A stretch of DNA of 20,186 nt from a virus: positions 1 through 20,186 of IMG/VR virus record IMGVR_UViG_3300032783_000012. One strand, written 5' to 3'. Both the position numbers and the translations under genes were made by a program. Under the pieces are notes generated by a model that did no database searches, was not told the origin of the DNA, and saw only the letters and a program-made list of their open reading frames with translations. This document shows, piece by piece, positions 1 through 7,407 of this stretch (its first letter is position 1; every line of letters starts with the position of its first letter).

Positions 1-725
1 CAGGCTTCTCGAGGAATAGTAACCGCACCGTCTTTGGAAAAATCCTCCACTCCAGATTTTATACGCGCCTGAATCAATTCTCCGAGATCGTTGTTTCCGT
101 CGAGCATAAAAACGCCTTGCTCATTCATTCCAATAAAGGCGCCATTAAAATGAAGGAGGGAATTGAAATTGTAATTTTTGTATTCTGTCACGGCGAAATT
201 AAAAATGTGCATGACGACGGCTTTTCGGATAAAGGTGACCGGAATTTCTAATCCATGAATAAAAACAGAATCCGAAGCCTCTACGCCGGCGATCTCGAGG
301 AAGGTGTCCGGGGATATGGAGAGGGTGGCCACATCCCCGGACTCTACCGCAGAAAGGGATCCAACGATCCCGGTGAGGGCATCAAAAGAACCTTGATCAA
401 ACTGTTCTGTAGCAGCGACAGAAATGATAACTTCCGAGCGGCCCGTTATTAATGAAGTGTCCGAGGCCTCGATCGCATTTATTTCTATCCCGATCCCAAC
501 CTTGATATCGAACGAACCGACATCTAAGGCTTCGGTGACCAAAAGATGAATCGACCTGGAGGCTATCTCGATATCCGCCGAATCGGGAAGCTCTACGCCA
601 GCGATTAGATTTCCGCTGCCGAGACTTGCGACGTCCGGATTTTCGACAGCCTTTAAATAGTTCAGGCCGGTAAAGTTAATTATTCCAAGGTCTAAAAGCT
701 CTACCGCAGCAAGAATATTAGACAT
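1..725 (-). CDS. Phage tail/virion protein with E-x-x-D repeats, 3' end cut by window
   Basis: I read an open frame from ATG at 725 to the window edge, 241 residues, with no stop. AGAGGT lies about 5 bases before the ATG, and the upstream gene stops only 10 bases earlier (736). Residues about 5-155 contain eight copies of a short repeat whose core is (A/G)-V/I/T-E-x-x-D, starting near residues 7, 26, 43, 63, 84, 105, 126 and 147. The spacing settles at 21 residues. Residues about 165-230 switch to a globular domain with a segment reading GVFMLDGNNDLGELI. That style of segment is common in phage proteins of unknown exact role that follow such repeats (recalled, not searched). The protein is probably a structural tail or fibre-associated component. 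The repeats may form a beta-solenoid or a string of small beta modules. The C-terminus is missing here, so length and domain order cannot be judged. Confidence 0.75.
   Translation of the reverse strand, partial: MSNILAAVELLDLGIINFTGLNYLKAVENPDVASLGSGNLIAGVELPDSADIEIASRSIHLLVTEALDVGSFDIKVGIGIEINAIEASDTSLITGRSEVIISVAATEQFDQGSFDALTGIVGSLSAVESGDVATLSISPDTFLEIAGVEASDSVFIHGLEIPVTFIRKAVVMHIFNFAVTEYKNYNFNSLLHFNGAFIGMNEQGVFMLDGNNDLGELIQARIKSGVEDFSKDGAVTIPREA
246..716 (-). repeat. Eight-copy protein-coding repeat, 17-21 residues each
   Basis: This is the stretch of the left-edge gene that encodes the repeated (A/G)-x-E-x-x-D units. Measured from the glutamate signature, the spacings are 19, 17, 20, 21, 21, 21 and 21 residues. 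The nucleotide sequence is diverged between copies, so the repeat is old and kept at protein level rather than a recent tandem duplication. Confidence 0.65.
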
Positions 726-735
726 GGTTTACCTC

Positions 736-1512
736 TTACGCACCGGTGACTTTGGTAATGCTTGCCCCGTCGATCGTGGAGGTTGCCCCCAGGGTGATCG
801 TCGTATTGCTCATCGTAATCTCCGCGCCGGAAGTGGAAACAGCGCCCTGAGCCCGGATTTCGGTGCTGGTAAGCTGACCATCGTCATTAGGCATCACAAG
901 ACGCCCATATCCGGCGACACCCGTTGCCAACCCGACTCCAGACCAAACATCGGCCGTTTTCTGAATCACGCCGGCAGTAGGAGGCCCAAACTGAAGCGTA
1001 TAAATGCCACTTCTCGAAGCAGCCTGGAGAGAAGTGATTGTAACTGCCGTCGTTCCGCTACCATCAGCCAAGGTTAATGAAAGACCCGCGATCTGGCATC
1101 TCACAGCAATGCTCAGGCCCGCATAGGGAACGCAGACGATTTGAGGGACATTCCCGTCAAGCCATCTTGCGACATTGACCGCCGCAATCAGGTCTGACGT
1201 ATCGACACCAGACGCGAATGTGTAAGTATAGGTGGTAGGCCCTACTCCATCGACCGTCACATTGACCTTGACGGTATTTCCGCTCGTCCTGTTCGCCAGC
1301 ACTAAGGTTGAAATCTGAGCAACGGAATTAAGTGTTGCGATCGCATTGCTCCCAACGGAAATCCTTGCGAGCTTCACGCCGGGCGCTGCCGCGTCTGCAT
1401 TCGCGGGCGGTGTTCCAGAATAAAGATCGATGCAGAAATCGCTAAACATTTTTCTCGTCGAACCCTGACCACTCATGAAATTGATTGCCCCTGTTGAATA
1501 AATCCAAGCCAT
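736..1512 (-). CDS. Putative phage structural protein (beta-rich, tail region)
   Basis: 258 residues. ATG at 1512 follows an ideal AAGGAGG site. The N-terminus (residues about 10-55) has a pattern I recall from a widespread phage family near tail genes: a short helix, then an L-Y-S-G-T-x-P-A-x-A-D-A motif (about residues 30-41), then a strand. The rest is Ser/Thr/Gly/Val-rich and looks like strands joined by short turns, with no Cys cluster, no membrane segment and no signal peptide. The gene lies 17 bases below the gp10-like gene and 10 bases above the E-x-x-D repeat gene, so it is part of the same late operon. A virion role is inferred from context and composition. I cannot say whether it belongs to the tail, a fibre or a decoration. 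Confidence 0.75.
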   Translation of the reverse strand: MAWIYSTGAINFMSGQGSTRKMFSDFCIDLYSGTPPANADAAAPGVKLARISVGSNAIATLNSVAQISTLVLANRTSGNTVKVNVTVDGVGPTTYTYTFASGVDTSDLIAAVNVARWLDGNVPQIVCVPYAGLSIAVRCQIAGLSLTLADGSGTTAVTITSLQAASRSGIYTLQFGPPTAGVIQKTADVWSGVGLATGVAGYGRLVMPNDDGQLTSTEIRAQGAVSTSGAEITMSNTTITLGATSTIDGASITKVTGA

Positions 1513-1529
1513 TTCTCTACCTCCTTTTT

Positions 1530-2528
1530 TTAATGTGCCGTGATCGCTGCCGTGTCCGGGAGATCGACGGCGTTAAGATTTATTAACCCTACCCCCGCGG
1601 GGGCTTGACCGACAAAAACATATTGCCGATATCCCATGTGATACTTTATGAATGAAAACCCCTCCTCGATATCCGTGATAGCGTAATGTTCAGAGGTAAG
1701 GTCTTTTACGAACCCTCCAGGGAGTCCCATGAACATTCCGATGCACGTCCCAAAAATACAGACCTTTCCCTCGAGGCCCTTCCCAAGATCGTATCTCTCG
1801 ATCGAAACGGAGCTCCCGAGGAGCGCCGGCACATCGAGAAGAGGTTTATATTTTGCTTTTTCAAGAGAAGGTTCAAGATCCGAAAGATAAGCACATTTTC
1901 CACCGGCACTCACATAGATTCCATTCTCTCCGCGAGGCCCATTCACGCCTTTAATCATCGTGATCGGCCCGCCAAGATAGATGAAATCCCGCTTGATATC
2001 CATTTCAAAAGGATTTGCCGCGACAGATCTGTAAATAATATCTCCCTGGGCAACATAAAGGCGCGGAGGATGATATTCAATCAGCTCTCCGCCAACCATT
2101 CTTTGCCGATCGGTCCTGACATTGGCGGGGAAAGCGTGAGCGACACCATCTTGAATATATCCGTTTTTAATGAGGTTTGAGAAAAAGACCCTTTCTCCAA
2201 GTTGAAAGAAATTCATATGAGAGGGGCCTACGTTCGGGAAAATAAGTGTTGTGGTCCAATCAGTATTTAATTGGACGAGATCACCATTAAGAACAAGAAA
2301 GCAGAGCTTATCTTCGTTAGACCAACCGCTATGAGCATTCCCGGAAACGAGCTGAAGAAGAACGCCTTTTCTTCTTCGGATCATCATCTCGCTATCAATA
2401 TCGACATTTTCAGCGACCCTGACAAAACCGGGCTCGAGACGAAGATCATCCGTAGCGAGATTATCGATTCCCCTAAACTTACTCATTTCATAAAGCGGCT
2501 TCAGAGTGTTTTGAATGAGTCGAGGCAT
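1530..2528 (-). CDS. P22 gp10-like tail/DNA-stabilisation protein (probable)
   Basis: 332 residues. The ATG overlaps the stop of the upstream gene by one base (TGATG), which implies translational coupling. The N-terminus reads F-R-G-I-D-N-L (residues 18-24) and then A-E-N-V-D-I-D (39-45) followed by R-R-R-K-G (51-55). This opening resembles the P22 gp10 / packaged-DNA stabilisation family and related tail-hub proteins that plug the head-tail channel. Recurring strand pairs with aromatic residues fit a beta-propeller-like body. P22 gp10 is about 470 residues, so this would be a shortened relative or a distinct family with a shared N-terminus. Its place after the adaptor and among tail genes agrees with a neck or tail-tube role. 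The family assignment is from motif memory only. Confidence 0.7.
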   Translation of the reverse strand: MPRLIQNTLKPLYEMSKFRGIDNLATDDLRLEPGFVRVAENVDIDSEMMIRRRKGVLLQLVSGNAHSGWSNEDKLCFLVLNGDLVQLNTDWTTTLIFPNVGPSHMNFFQLGERVFFSNLIKNGYIQDGVAHAFPANVRTDRQRMVGGELIEYHPPRLYVAQGDIIYRSVAANPFEMDIKRDFIYLGGPITMIKGVNGPRGENGIYVSAGGKCAYLSDLEPSLEKAKYKPLLDVPALLGSSVSIERYDLGKGLEGKVCIFGTCIGMFMGLPGGFVKDLTSEHYAITDIEEGFSFIKYHMGYRQYVFVGQAPAGVGLINLNAVDLPDTAAITAH

Positions 2529-4060
2529 CAGCTCACCTTTCTATAGTTGTAATCGCCTTCCGGAAGAGGAAGGGTTATTGATTTTTTCGCAAGATGGATA
2601 TAATCGAACATTGAGAAAGGAAAGGATTTCGATATATAGGGGCCCTCACCCCCGGCGATCGCGCCGCTTTGAGACAAAAGGAACATAATAAACTGAAATA
2701 GAGAATCACCCCCGGCGATTGCGCCAAGGGATCCGTACGCTTTTACGATCTGGTTAAAATCGACAATTCCACCGATGATCGCGCCGGCTCCCGGGATCCA
2801 AAGATATCCTTTATTCAAATATGCCAAACCACCATCGATCGCTCCTCCAACAGATGTAAATGAATAAGATTGTAGAGGAATGCTTTCGCCGGCGATCGCT
2901 CCGCCAATGGAGATAAAGGAGACATTACGAAATTCAAGTGCTGTTCCCCCATCAATCGCGCCGGCCGATGATGTAAAGGAATAAGTTTGAATCAAAGAAG
3001 ATTGACCCGCGATCGCGCCTCCGCTGCTGATAAAAACCACTTTTTGAATTTCAGGTGCAACGGATCCGTCGAGGGCTCCGCTGGTCGCCGTGTATGAATA
3101 ACCTATATTTTTAAGAGCTGTTCCCCCTGAAGCAGCTCCATTGATTCCAATAAAATTTTGTATCTTTTGCTCAGGAGCGGCACCATCGGAGATTGACCCG
3201 GCGATCGAAGAAAATAACTGCTTAAAATTGACGGCGGCAATTCCACCAACTAAGGCTCCTCCAAGAGAGGTATAGGCCGGAACAAAAACAAAAACGGTGC
3301 TCCCTTCACCTCCAGCATAGGTATATGATCCATAAAGACCCGTCGCGTAGACCACCCCTCTTTTTGTTCCGGGTTGAGGATGTCCAAACATTGAGTCAGA
3401 AGAACCGCCAATGATCGAGCCGGCACTTGAAGCAAAAACCTCTTTTTTATTTACAGGAGAGCTTCCCCCATCGATCGCACCGAGGAGACCGGAGAAGCCT
3501 TGAATTTTACCGTTTGGAGCAGATCCGTCTCCAATGGAGCCACCGGTCATATCGTAGGTGGGAGCCGAAGTATAATTAACCTCAACATAGAGTCGGGAAA
3601 CGTAATCATCCCAATCCGACCCCAAACTGCCAGCCTGATAGCCGGCACAGTATAGACCGTTCGTTGCATCGATCCCATTGACCTGATTGACTGTCCAAGC
3701 AGATCCGGTATTTGGATTCGTAGTCCATGTGAGGACCACTTCCGAAAAGGAATTGGTAAAACTCCCATTCTGGCTCGCCGAATTACCGTTCGCCATCCAG
3801 ATAATCCCTTTAATCGTATCGCCGCCGCTGTAATTTGTTTTTGCCCTGAGATATATTTTTACATTGACGATGGTCGATCCGGCAGGAACGCTAAAACCAT
3901 TCAGGCCAAGCTCGTCGATCGCTCCTTGCGATGTGGAATAATTGTAGCTTGTATCATCCTGACCGGGATAATCATCAACGTTCTCGTAGCTGGCGTAATT
4001 AGGAATACCACCCCACGTCTTGCTCTGATCCCAGGCCGGATTTTGTTGTTGTGATAACAA
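2528..4060 (-). CDS. Virion/fibre-like protein with 20-residue Gly-Ala-Ile repeats
   Basis: 510 residues. The start is TTG at 4060, preceded by GGGGG at 8 bases. No ATG gives a better start. Residues 1-165 look like a beta-sandwich found in phage surface proteins, with late motifs W-T-T-N-P-N-T-G-S-A-W-T (111-122) and a closing V-E-V-N-Y. Residues about 171-480 are about 14 units of close to 20 residues, each centred on G-(G)-A-I-x-G-G followed by a variable stretch and an aromatic residue. One unit near 214-266 is expanded. A short tail of about 30 residues follows. The regular period suggests an elongated solenoid or stacked turns, as in fibre shafts. A receptor-binding or side-fibre role is likely from location. 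I do not recognise this repeat as a named family. Confidence 0.8.
   Translation of the reverse strand: MLSQQQNPAWDQSKTWGGIPNYASYENVDDYPGQDDTSYNYSTSQGAIDELGLNGFSVPAGSTIVNVKIYLRAKTNYSGGDTIKGIIWMANGNSASQNGSFTNSFSEVVLTWTTNPNTGSAWTVNQVNGIDATNGLYCAGYQAGSLGSDWDDYVSRLYVEVNYTSAPTYDMTGGSIGDGSAPNGKIQGFSGLLGAIDGGSSPVNKKEVFASSAGSIIGGSSDSMFGHPQPGTKRGVVYATGLYGSYTYAGGEGSTVFVFVPAYTSLGGALVGGIAAVNFKQLFSSIAGSISDGAAPEQKIQNFIGINGAASGGTALKNIGYSYTATSGALDGSVAPEIQKVVFISSGGAIAGQSSLIQTYSFTSSAGAIDGGTALEFRNVSFISIGGAIAGESIPLQSYSFTSVGGAIDGGLAYLNKGYLWIPGAGAIIGGIVDFNQIVKAYGSLGAIAGGDSLFQFIMFLLSQSGAIAGGEGPYISKSFPFSMFDYIHLAKKSITLPLPEGDYNYRKVS
2621..3550 (-). repeat. About 14 coding repeats, 20 residues (60 bases) per unit
   Basis: The Gly-Ala-Ile cores fall near residues 175, 194, 214, 268, 288, 308, 328, 348, 367, 387, 406, 426, 446 and 466 of the gene at 2528-4060, so the spacing is 19-20 with one longer interval. 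At DNA level the core often contains GCGATCGC or ATCGATCGC on the plus strand, but the linkers differ between units. The array is therefore a diverged protein repeat, not a CRISPR or satellite. Confidence 0.8.
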
Positions 4061-4085
4061 ATTATTTCCCCCATCAAACCTTTAT

Positions 4086-4532
4086 CTATAAGACACCAGC
4101 TCTTGAAAAAATGAATCCTTGAACCGAGAGAATGATGTTCGCTGTCGCCGACCAACTTGTCTTTGCCAGGGTCGAAGTGATGTCTCCAGAAATATAGGCG
4201 GCGTTTCCCCCGGAGTCGTCTCTATAGGGATAGGCCGGAGATGTTACTCCATAATACGCAATGAGGTCTCCCTTCTCGACGGGAATCCAGGCTGGAATAG
4301 TAACAATTCCTGTCCCTACCGTCGTAACGGGAGTCTCGCCGATAAAGATATAGTGGGTCCCGTCATCGCGGAAAACTTTCACCTTTACGTTTCCACCGGC
4401 AACCATGTAAAGGCTTGCTGATTTCATAATCCCTCTGCCGGGAGAAGGAACCATTTTATCGATAGCGGTATAGGCGTACTGCCAGGTATCCGCTCGGCCG
4501 ATCAACGAACTTCCTATAATCTGATATCCCAT
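4086..4532 (-). CDS. Putative phage structural protein, beta-sandwich type
   Basis: 148 residues. ATG at 4532 shares one base with the stop of the preceding gene (TAATG), so the two are probably translated together. The sequence is rich in strands and aromatic residues. A core around residues 38-65 contains K-V-K-V-F-R-D-D-G-T, and P-V-E-K-G-D-L-I-A-Y-Y follows at about 102-112. That resembles the edge strands of small carbohydrate-binding or jelly-roll modules in phage fibres. No catalytic motif, signal peptide or membrane segment is visible. Position between two fibre-like genes suggests a receptor-binding accessory or fibre tip. The function is an inference from neighbourhood and fold impression only. 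Confidence 0.75.
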   Translation of the reverse strand: MGYQIIGSSLIGRADTWQYAYTAIDKMVPSPGRGIMKSASLYMVAGGNVKVKVFRDDGTHYIFIGETPVTTVGTGIVTIPAWIPVEKGDLIAYYGVTSPAYPYRDDSGGNAAYISGDITSTLAKTSWSATANIILSVQGFIFSRAGVL

Positions 4533-5578
4533 TAAATTGCCTCGGTGTATTCAAGCTCGACATAAATGAGCTTGGCAGTCGCAGCGAGATTATCGTTGCC
4601 ATCCGTACCTTTCCGGGCAATCTTCATAATCACCGTGTCATTATTAGCAAGCTCTGATACGGTAAGTGTCGCCGTCGTAACGGTGAGGTATTCGGCGCTC
4701 CCTGCGGTCGTTGCAGCCGAAAGATTATGATCGGTAAAGGTCGAGTCGAACGCCTGTGGTGTAGGAGTCAACCCTAAGAAAGAGACAGTCCAAACAACAG
4801 CCCCCGATGTCGCATTGGCTTTCCATCCAATCCGAACATTTATATTCCCTGCGTTCCAGTTCGAGAATCTGACAGCAGGAGCAATCGCCTTCGAGACCGC
4901 GCTCACGATAAAGTCAAGCTCTCCGTAATCGAAATTGGTCCCCTGTGTCTGCACGAAACTCGCCCATCCGGAAGCAACCCTTGTTTCAAAGCAGGAGGCA
5001 GGGAAAACAATATTTCGAAGAGTGGAGGGCATTCCATGTTTATGATCCCGGCGAGCAGCAAACGCAGCCGATCCTACTGACGCGGAGTCTCCAAAGTCCT
5101 GAGTAACCGGGGCCGTCGTATCGAAAGCGGCGATTGTGCTGTCCGATTTGATTACCGTCGTCGCAGATCCCGCAGCAGCGGAAGAAGCCAAGGTGATATT
5201 TGGAGTAGCGAATGTCGGAGCGCTTCCCGCCGCGATTGCCGCCGCAATATCGGTGATCATTTTTGCCGTCAGCGGCAAAATCATTGTGTAGGTTTTTCCG
5301 GCCGTATTATGATTCGCTGCCGTCGTTCCCTCTTGAGCCCTGGTTACTGTGAGAGTGTCCGTCGATCTGGCCGTACAGCGAACGATCTCTACGTTTGGAT
5401 CGTCAGCGGGATCCCCGTAATCGGTGCTATTCCACCAAACGAGATTGAATGACCCATCAGTCGCAGGAGCAGGTAGCTTTGCGCCATTTCCGGAAGTAAG
5501 GACTATGGAGGTATCGGAAGTCCCATAGCCCGTACTGACCGTGACTTTCCCGAAATTTTTTACAGCATCAAGAGCCAT
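4532..5578 (-). CDS. Putative tail fibre / receptor-binding protein
   Basis: 348 residues. ATG at 5578 follows a GGGGTGA site. The N-terminal part (residues about 15-105) matches a module I recall at the base of many phage fibres: E-I-V-R-C-T-A-R, then L-T-V-T-R-A-Q-E-G-T, then A-x-N-H. A helix follows with the sequence LTAKMITDIAAAIAAG. Residues about 168-183 carry S-A-A-F-A-A-R-R-D-H-K-H-G, a histidine-containing collar motif frequent in fibre shafts before the binding domain. The C-terminal half (about 190-348) is a strand-rich domain suited to a receptor-binding head. The gene lies between two other beta-rich virion genes. A fibre role is well supported by motif style. The target receptor cannot be read from the sequence. 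Confidence 0.75.
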   Translation of the reverse strand: MALDAVKNFGKVTVSTGYGTSDTSIVLTSGNGAKLPAPATDGSFNLVWWNSTDYGDPADDPNVEIVRCTARSTDTLTVTRAQEGTTAANHNTAGKTYTMILPLTAKMITDIAAAIAAGSAPTFATPNITLASSAAAGSATTVIKSDSTIAAFDTTAPVTQDFGDSASVGSAAFAARRDHKHGMPSTLRNIVFPASCFETRVASGWASFVQTQGTNFDYGELDFIVSAVSKAIAPAVRFSNWNAGNINVRIGWKANATSGAVVWTVSFLGLTPTPQAFDSTFTDHNLSAATTAGSAEYLTVTTATLTVSELANNDTVIMKIARKGTDGNDNLAATAKLIYVELEYTEAI

Positions 5579-5593
5579 AAATCACCCCGTTTA

Positions 5594-6016
5594 TTAGGTT
5601 GGCGTCCCTTTCGACATGTGAAATTTAGGGGTTATAAGAAGCTGATCGCCGTTGTTCGCGGGAGTGAAAGCAGCCGCCAACTTTTCAGCCCAAACAAGGT
5701 TGCTGTCTGCATCGAGGACATAGTAACCATAGATCGTATCCCCGAAGTTCGCGGTAAAGGTCCACGTTTGTTGAGCATAAAGGACTTGAGAAATATTGCC
5801 CGTAATCGAAACGGTCCAGCTCCCGTTTGTCAGCGTCTTTGCCGATCCGCCCGTAACGGTCGTTTCCGTATAAGTACCCGCTGTATCCGTATCGGAAGGG
5901 CTGACGTTATTCGAATTGAGATGAATGGTCAGGTTCTTCCCTGCACCGGGCCAAGTGTTGTTAAAATAGGCTCCAAGAACCATTTCACATCCGACGTCGG
6001 TTATAATTAATCCCAT
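5594..6016 (-). CDS. Putative phage structural protein of about 140 residues
   Basis: 140 residues. ATG at 6016 has an AAAGGAGGT site 7 bases upstream. The protein has alternating strands, with a characteristic middle-to-end segment: Q-T-W-T-F at about 83-87, I-Y-G-Y-Y-V at about 94-99, W-A-E-K at about 108-111, and then N-N-G-D-Q-L-L-I-T-P. I have seen this arrangement in small virion-associated proteins of environmental phages, where the gene sits next to fibre genes. It lacks cysteines suited to metal binding and has no membrane segment. It follows the head-tail adaptor by 39 bases and precedes the fibre gene by 15, so it is probably a virion component of the neck or fibre base. The exact role is unknown. 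Confidence 0.75.
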   Translation of the reverse strand: MGLIITDVGCEMVLGAYFNNTWPGAGKNLTIHLNSNNVSPSDTDTAGTYTETTVTGGSAKTLTNGSWTVSITGNISQVLYAQQTWTFTANFGDTIYGYYVLDADSNLVWAEKLAAAFTPANNGDQLLITPKFHMSKGTPT

Positions 6017-6055
6017 TTGAAATACCTCCTTTTATCGCCCTTGAGGGCATTATTT

Positions 6056-6985
6056 TTAAAGCCTTCCAGGGTTCGGTATAAAAACCGTGGGCCCCTGCCT
6101 GAGACGCTGAATTTCGTTATAAGCCTTGTCTTTTGCTTTCTGAAAATTTTTACCATGCTCTTCCGATTTATTGACATCGAGACATTGAGAATCTTGCTTT
6201 TGATAGGCTTCTCTCAGAATTCCCTCTATCAAATAAGGATGATAATCAAACCTGATTTCGGGAGACTGCGTATCCCAATTAGCGAGGGTAAGCTGATTTA
6301 AAGGGAGCCTCGAAACGCTGATATTGAGGTTATCGACGATCTTGCTGATCGCGGCGGCGGCCGCGCTTTCGTCAGCGATCGTTTCAATGACCGTCACGAA
6401 GTTTAATTGGGAAGTTACGATCGTAAAGGTTGAAGGAGCAGCCGTTGTTCCATTGAGAACCGTACCCGACACGACGATTTTATCTCCAGGGACTAAAACG
6501 GTGAAATTCGTTCCCGTCTGAGTAATCGAATTTGAAGCTGCCGCAAAGGTGAAGGCTCCCGAGAAATAGCCGCGTTCAGGTTTCGGAAATCTCGCCACCT
6601 TCATATATCCGGACGAATAATCTGGAAGAATGAATCGCTGATCCCCGCCCTGTTTTCGCCACATATAAACGTGTCGATCGAGCCAGATTTCATCCTTCAC
6701 ATCGATATGAGCCCATCCTGAATCGAGCCATCCATTGTGAATCTGAATAATCCTATTATCCATTGGATAGGTCAGGACGTTGGCCAGAAGAGGGATCTGA
6801 CAAATGGCGGTTGTTTTATCGTCCCGAAGGCATCCGGTCTCTCGACACCATTCATTAAGAACTGTGTTCGCGCATCCAATGAGCTCGCTATCGGACCAAA
6901 GGAGCTCTTGAACCTTATCGTCCAGTTTGTCCCGGGCCCCCTGGACGCCGGCATCGTTACCCCAAATAAGCTCTCTCGCTGTCAT
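6056..6985 (-). CDS. Head-tail adaptor (connector) protein with inserted beta domain
   Basis: 309 residues. ATG at 6985 overlaps the stop of the acyltransferase gene by four bases (ATGA). The two ends look like one helical adaptor fold. The N-terminal helices (about 18-60) are followed by N-R-I-I-Q-I and W-L-D strands. The C-terminal part (about 228-295) contains L-T-L-A-N-W, a P-E-I strand, Y-H-P-Y-L-I-E-G-I-L-R-E-A-Y-Q-K and a long charged helix. This pattern is typical of the protein that binds below the portal ring in podovirus-like necks. Between them, residues about 140-218 are Thr/Ser/Val-rich and strand-like, different in composition, and read as an inserted Ig-like domain. Its place between coat and tail genes agrees with an adaptor role. 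It could alternatively be a tail-tube (gatekeeper) protein. Confidence 0.7.
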   Translation of the reverse strand: MTARELIWGNDAGVQGARDKLDDKVQELLWSDSELIGCANTVLNEWCRETGCLRDDKTTAICQIPLLANVLTYPMDNRIIQIHNGWLDSGWAHIDVKDEIWLDRHVYMWRKQGGDQRFILPDYSSGYMKVARFPKPERGYFSGAFTFAAASNSITQTGTNFTVLVPGDKIVVSGTVLNGTTAAPSTFTIVTSQLNFVTVIETIADESAAAAAISKIVDNLNISVSRLPLNQLTLANWDTQSPEIRFDYHPYLIEGILREAYQKQDSQCLDVNKSEEHGKNFQKAKDKAYNEIQRLRQGPTVFIPNPGRL

Positions 6986-7407
6986 GTTCTTTCTCCAATT
7001 TTCTTAGCGGGATTTCCCGCCCAAATTTCGTAAGGGCCAGGATTTTCGGTAAGAACCGAAGCGCAGCCGACAACAACTCCATCCGGAATTTCAGTAACCT
7101 GATAGAGAATCGTACAGCCGTGAAGCCATACATCATTTCCAATGCGCTTATTTTGCCATTTGACACCTTTCTCCTCCTGGACAAGCAAAAGGGGCTTTCG
7201 CCCCTCATGGTAATGATCGTGGGTGAGGATTGTCGTTCCCTCACCGATCATTGACCAATCCCCGATCGTGACGGATCCCGTCAGATCGATTCGGCATTTT
7301 GGAGAAATAAAAAGCTGCCCATCTCCTATAACAAGCTCGCCCGTATGAACTTCCGGGTGAGGATAATATAAAACGGACATCATGTTCAAAACGTCTTCAG
7401 TCTTCAT
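6982..7407 (-). CDS. Hexapeptide-repeat (left-handed beta-helix) acyltransferase
   Basis: 141 residues from ATG at 7407, which overlaps the glycosyltransferase stop by 11 bases. A longer form from ATG at 7449 is possible but has a weaker ribosome site and a longer overlap. Imperfect hexapeptide turns run through most of the protein: G-S-V-T-I-G, G-E-G-T-T-I, N-K-R-I-G-N-D-V-W-L, and I-P-D-G-V-V-V-G-C-A-S-V-L. The ending G-N-P-A-K-K-I-G is the usual C-terminus of WcaF/maltose-acetyltransferase-type enzymes, and T-H-D-H-Y-H in the middle supplies the expected catalytic histidine region. These enzymes usually transfer an acetyl group from acetyl-CoA to a sugar hydroxyl. Coupling to a glycosyltransferase upstream and the adaptor downstream suggests late modification of a sugar on the virion or cell surface. 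Confidence 0.85.
   Translation of the reverse strand: MKTEDVLNMMSVLYYPHPEVHTGELVIGDGQLFISPKCRIDLTGSVTIGDWSMIGEGTTILTHDHYHEGRKPLLLVQEEKGVKWQNKRIGNDVWLHGCTILYQVTEIPDGVVVGCASVLTENPGPYEIWAGNPAKKIGERT

Noticed and set aside
724-1077. Plus-strand frame of 117 codons
   Set aside because: It lies opposite a well-supported minus-strand gene with an ideal ribosome site. Its Arg/Ser/Gly-rich composition is typical of antisense shadow frames.
1686-2180. Plus-strand frame of 164 codons
   Set aside because: It is antisense to the gp10-like gene, with no start signal and no recognisable motif.
2656-3020. GCGATCGC sites resembling the cyanobacterial HIP1 element
   Set aside because: They occur mainly where Ala-Ile-Ala codons recur in the repeat protein. 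The gene set alone does not indicate a cyanobacterial host.
2621-3550. Regular repeats that could suggest a CRISPR array or satellite DNA
   Set aside because: The 60-base period keeps one reading frame, copies are diverged at DNA level, and there are no identical repeats with unique spacers.
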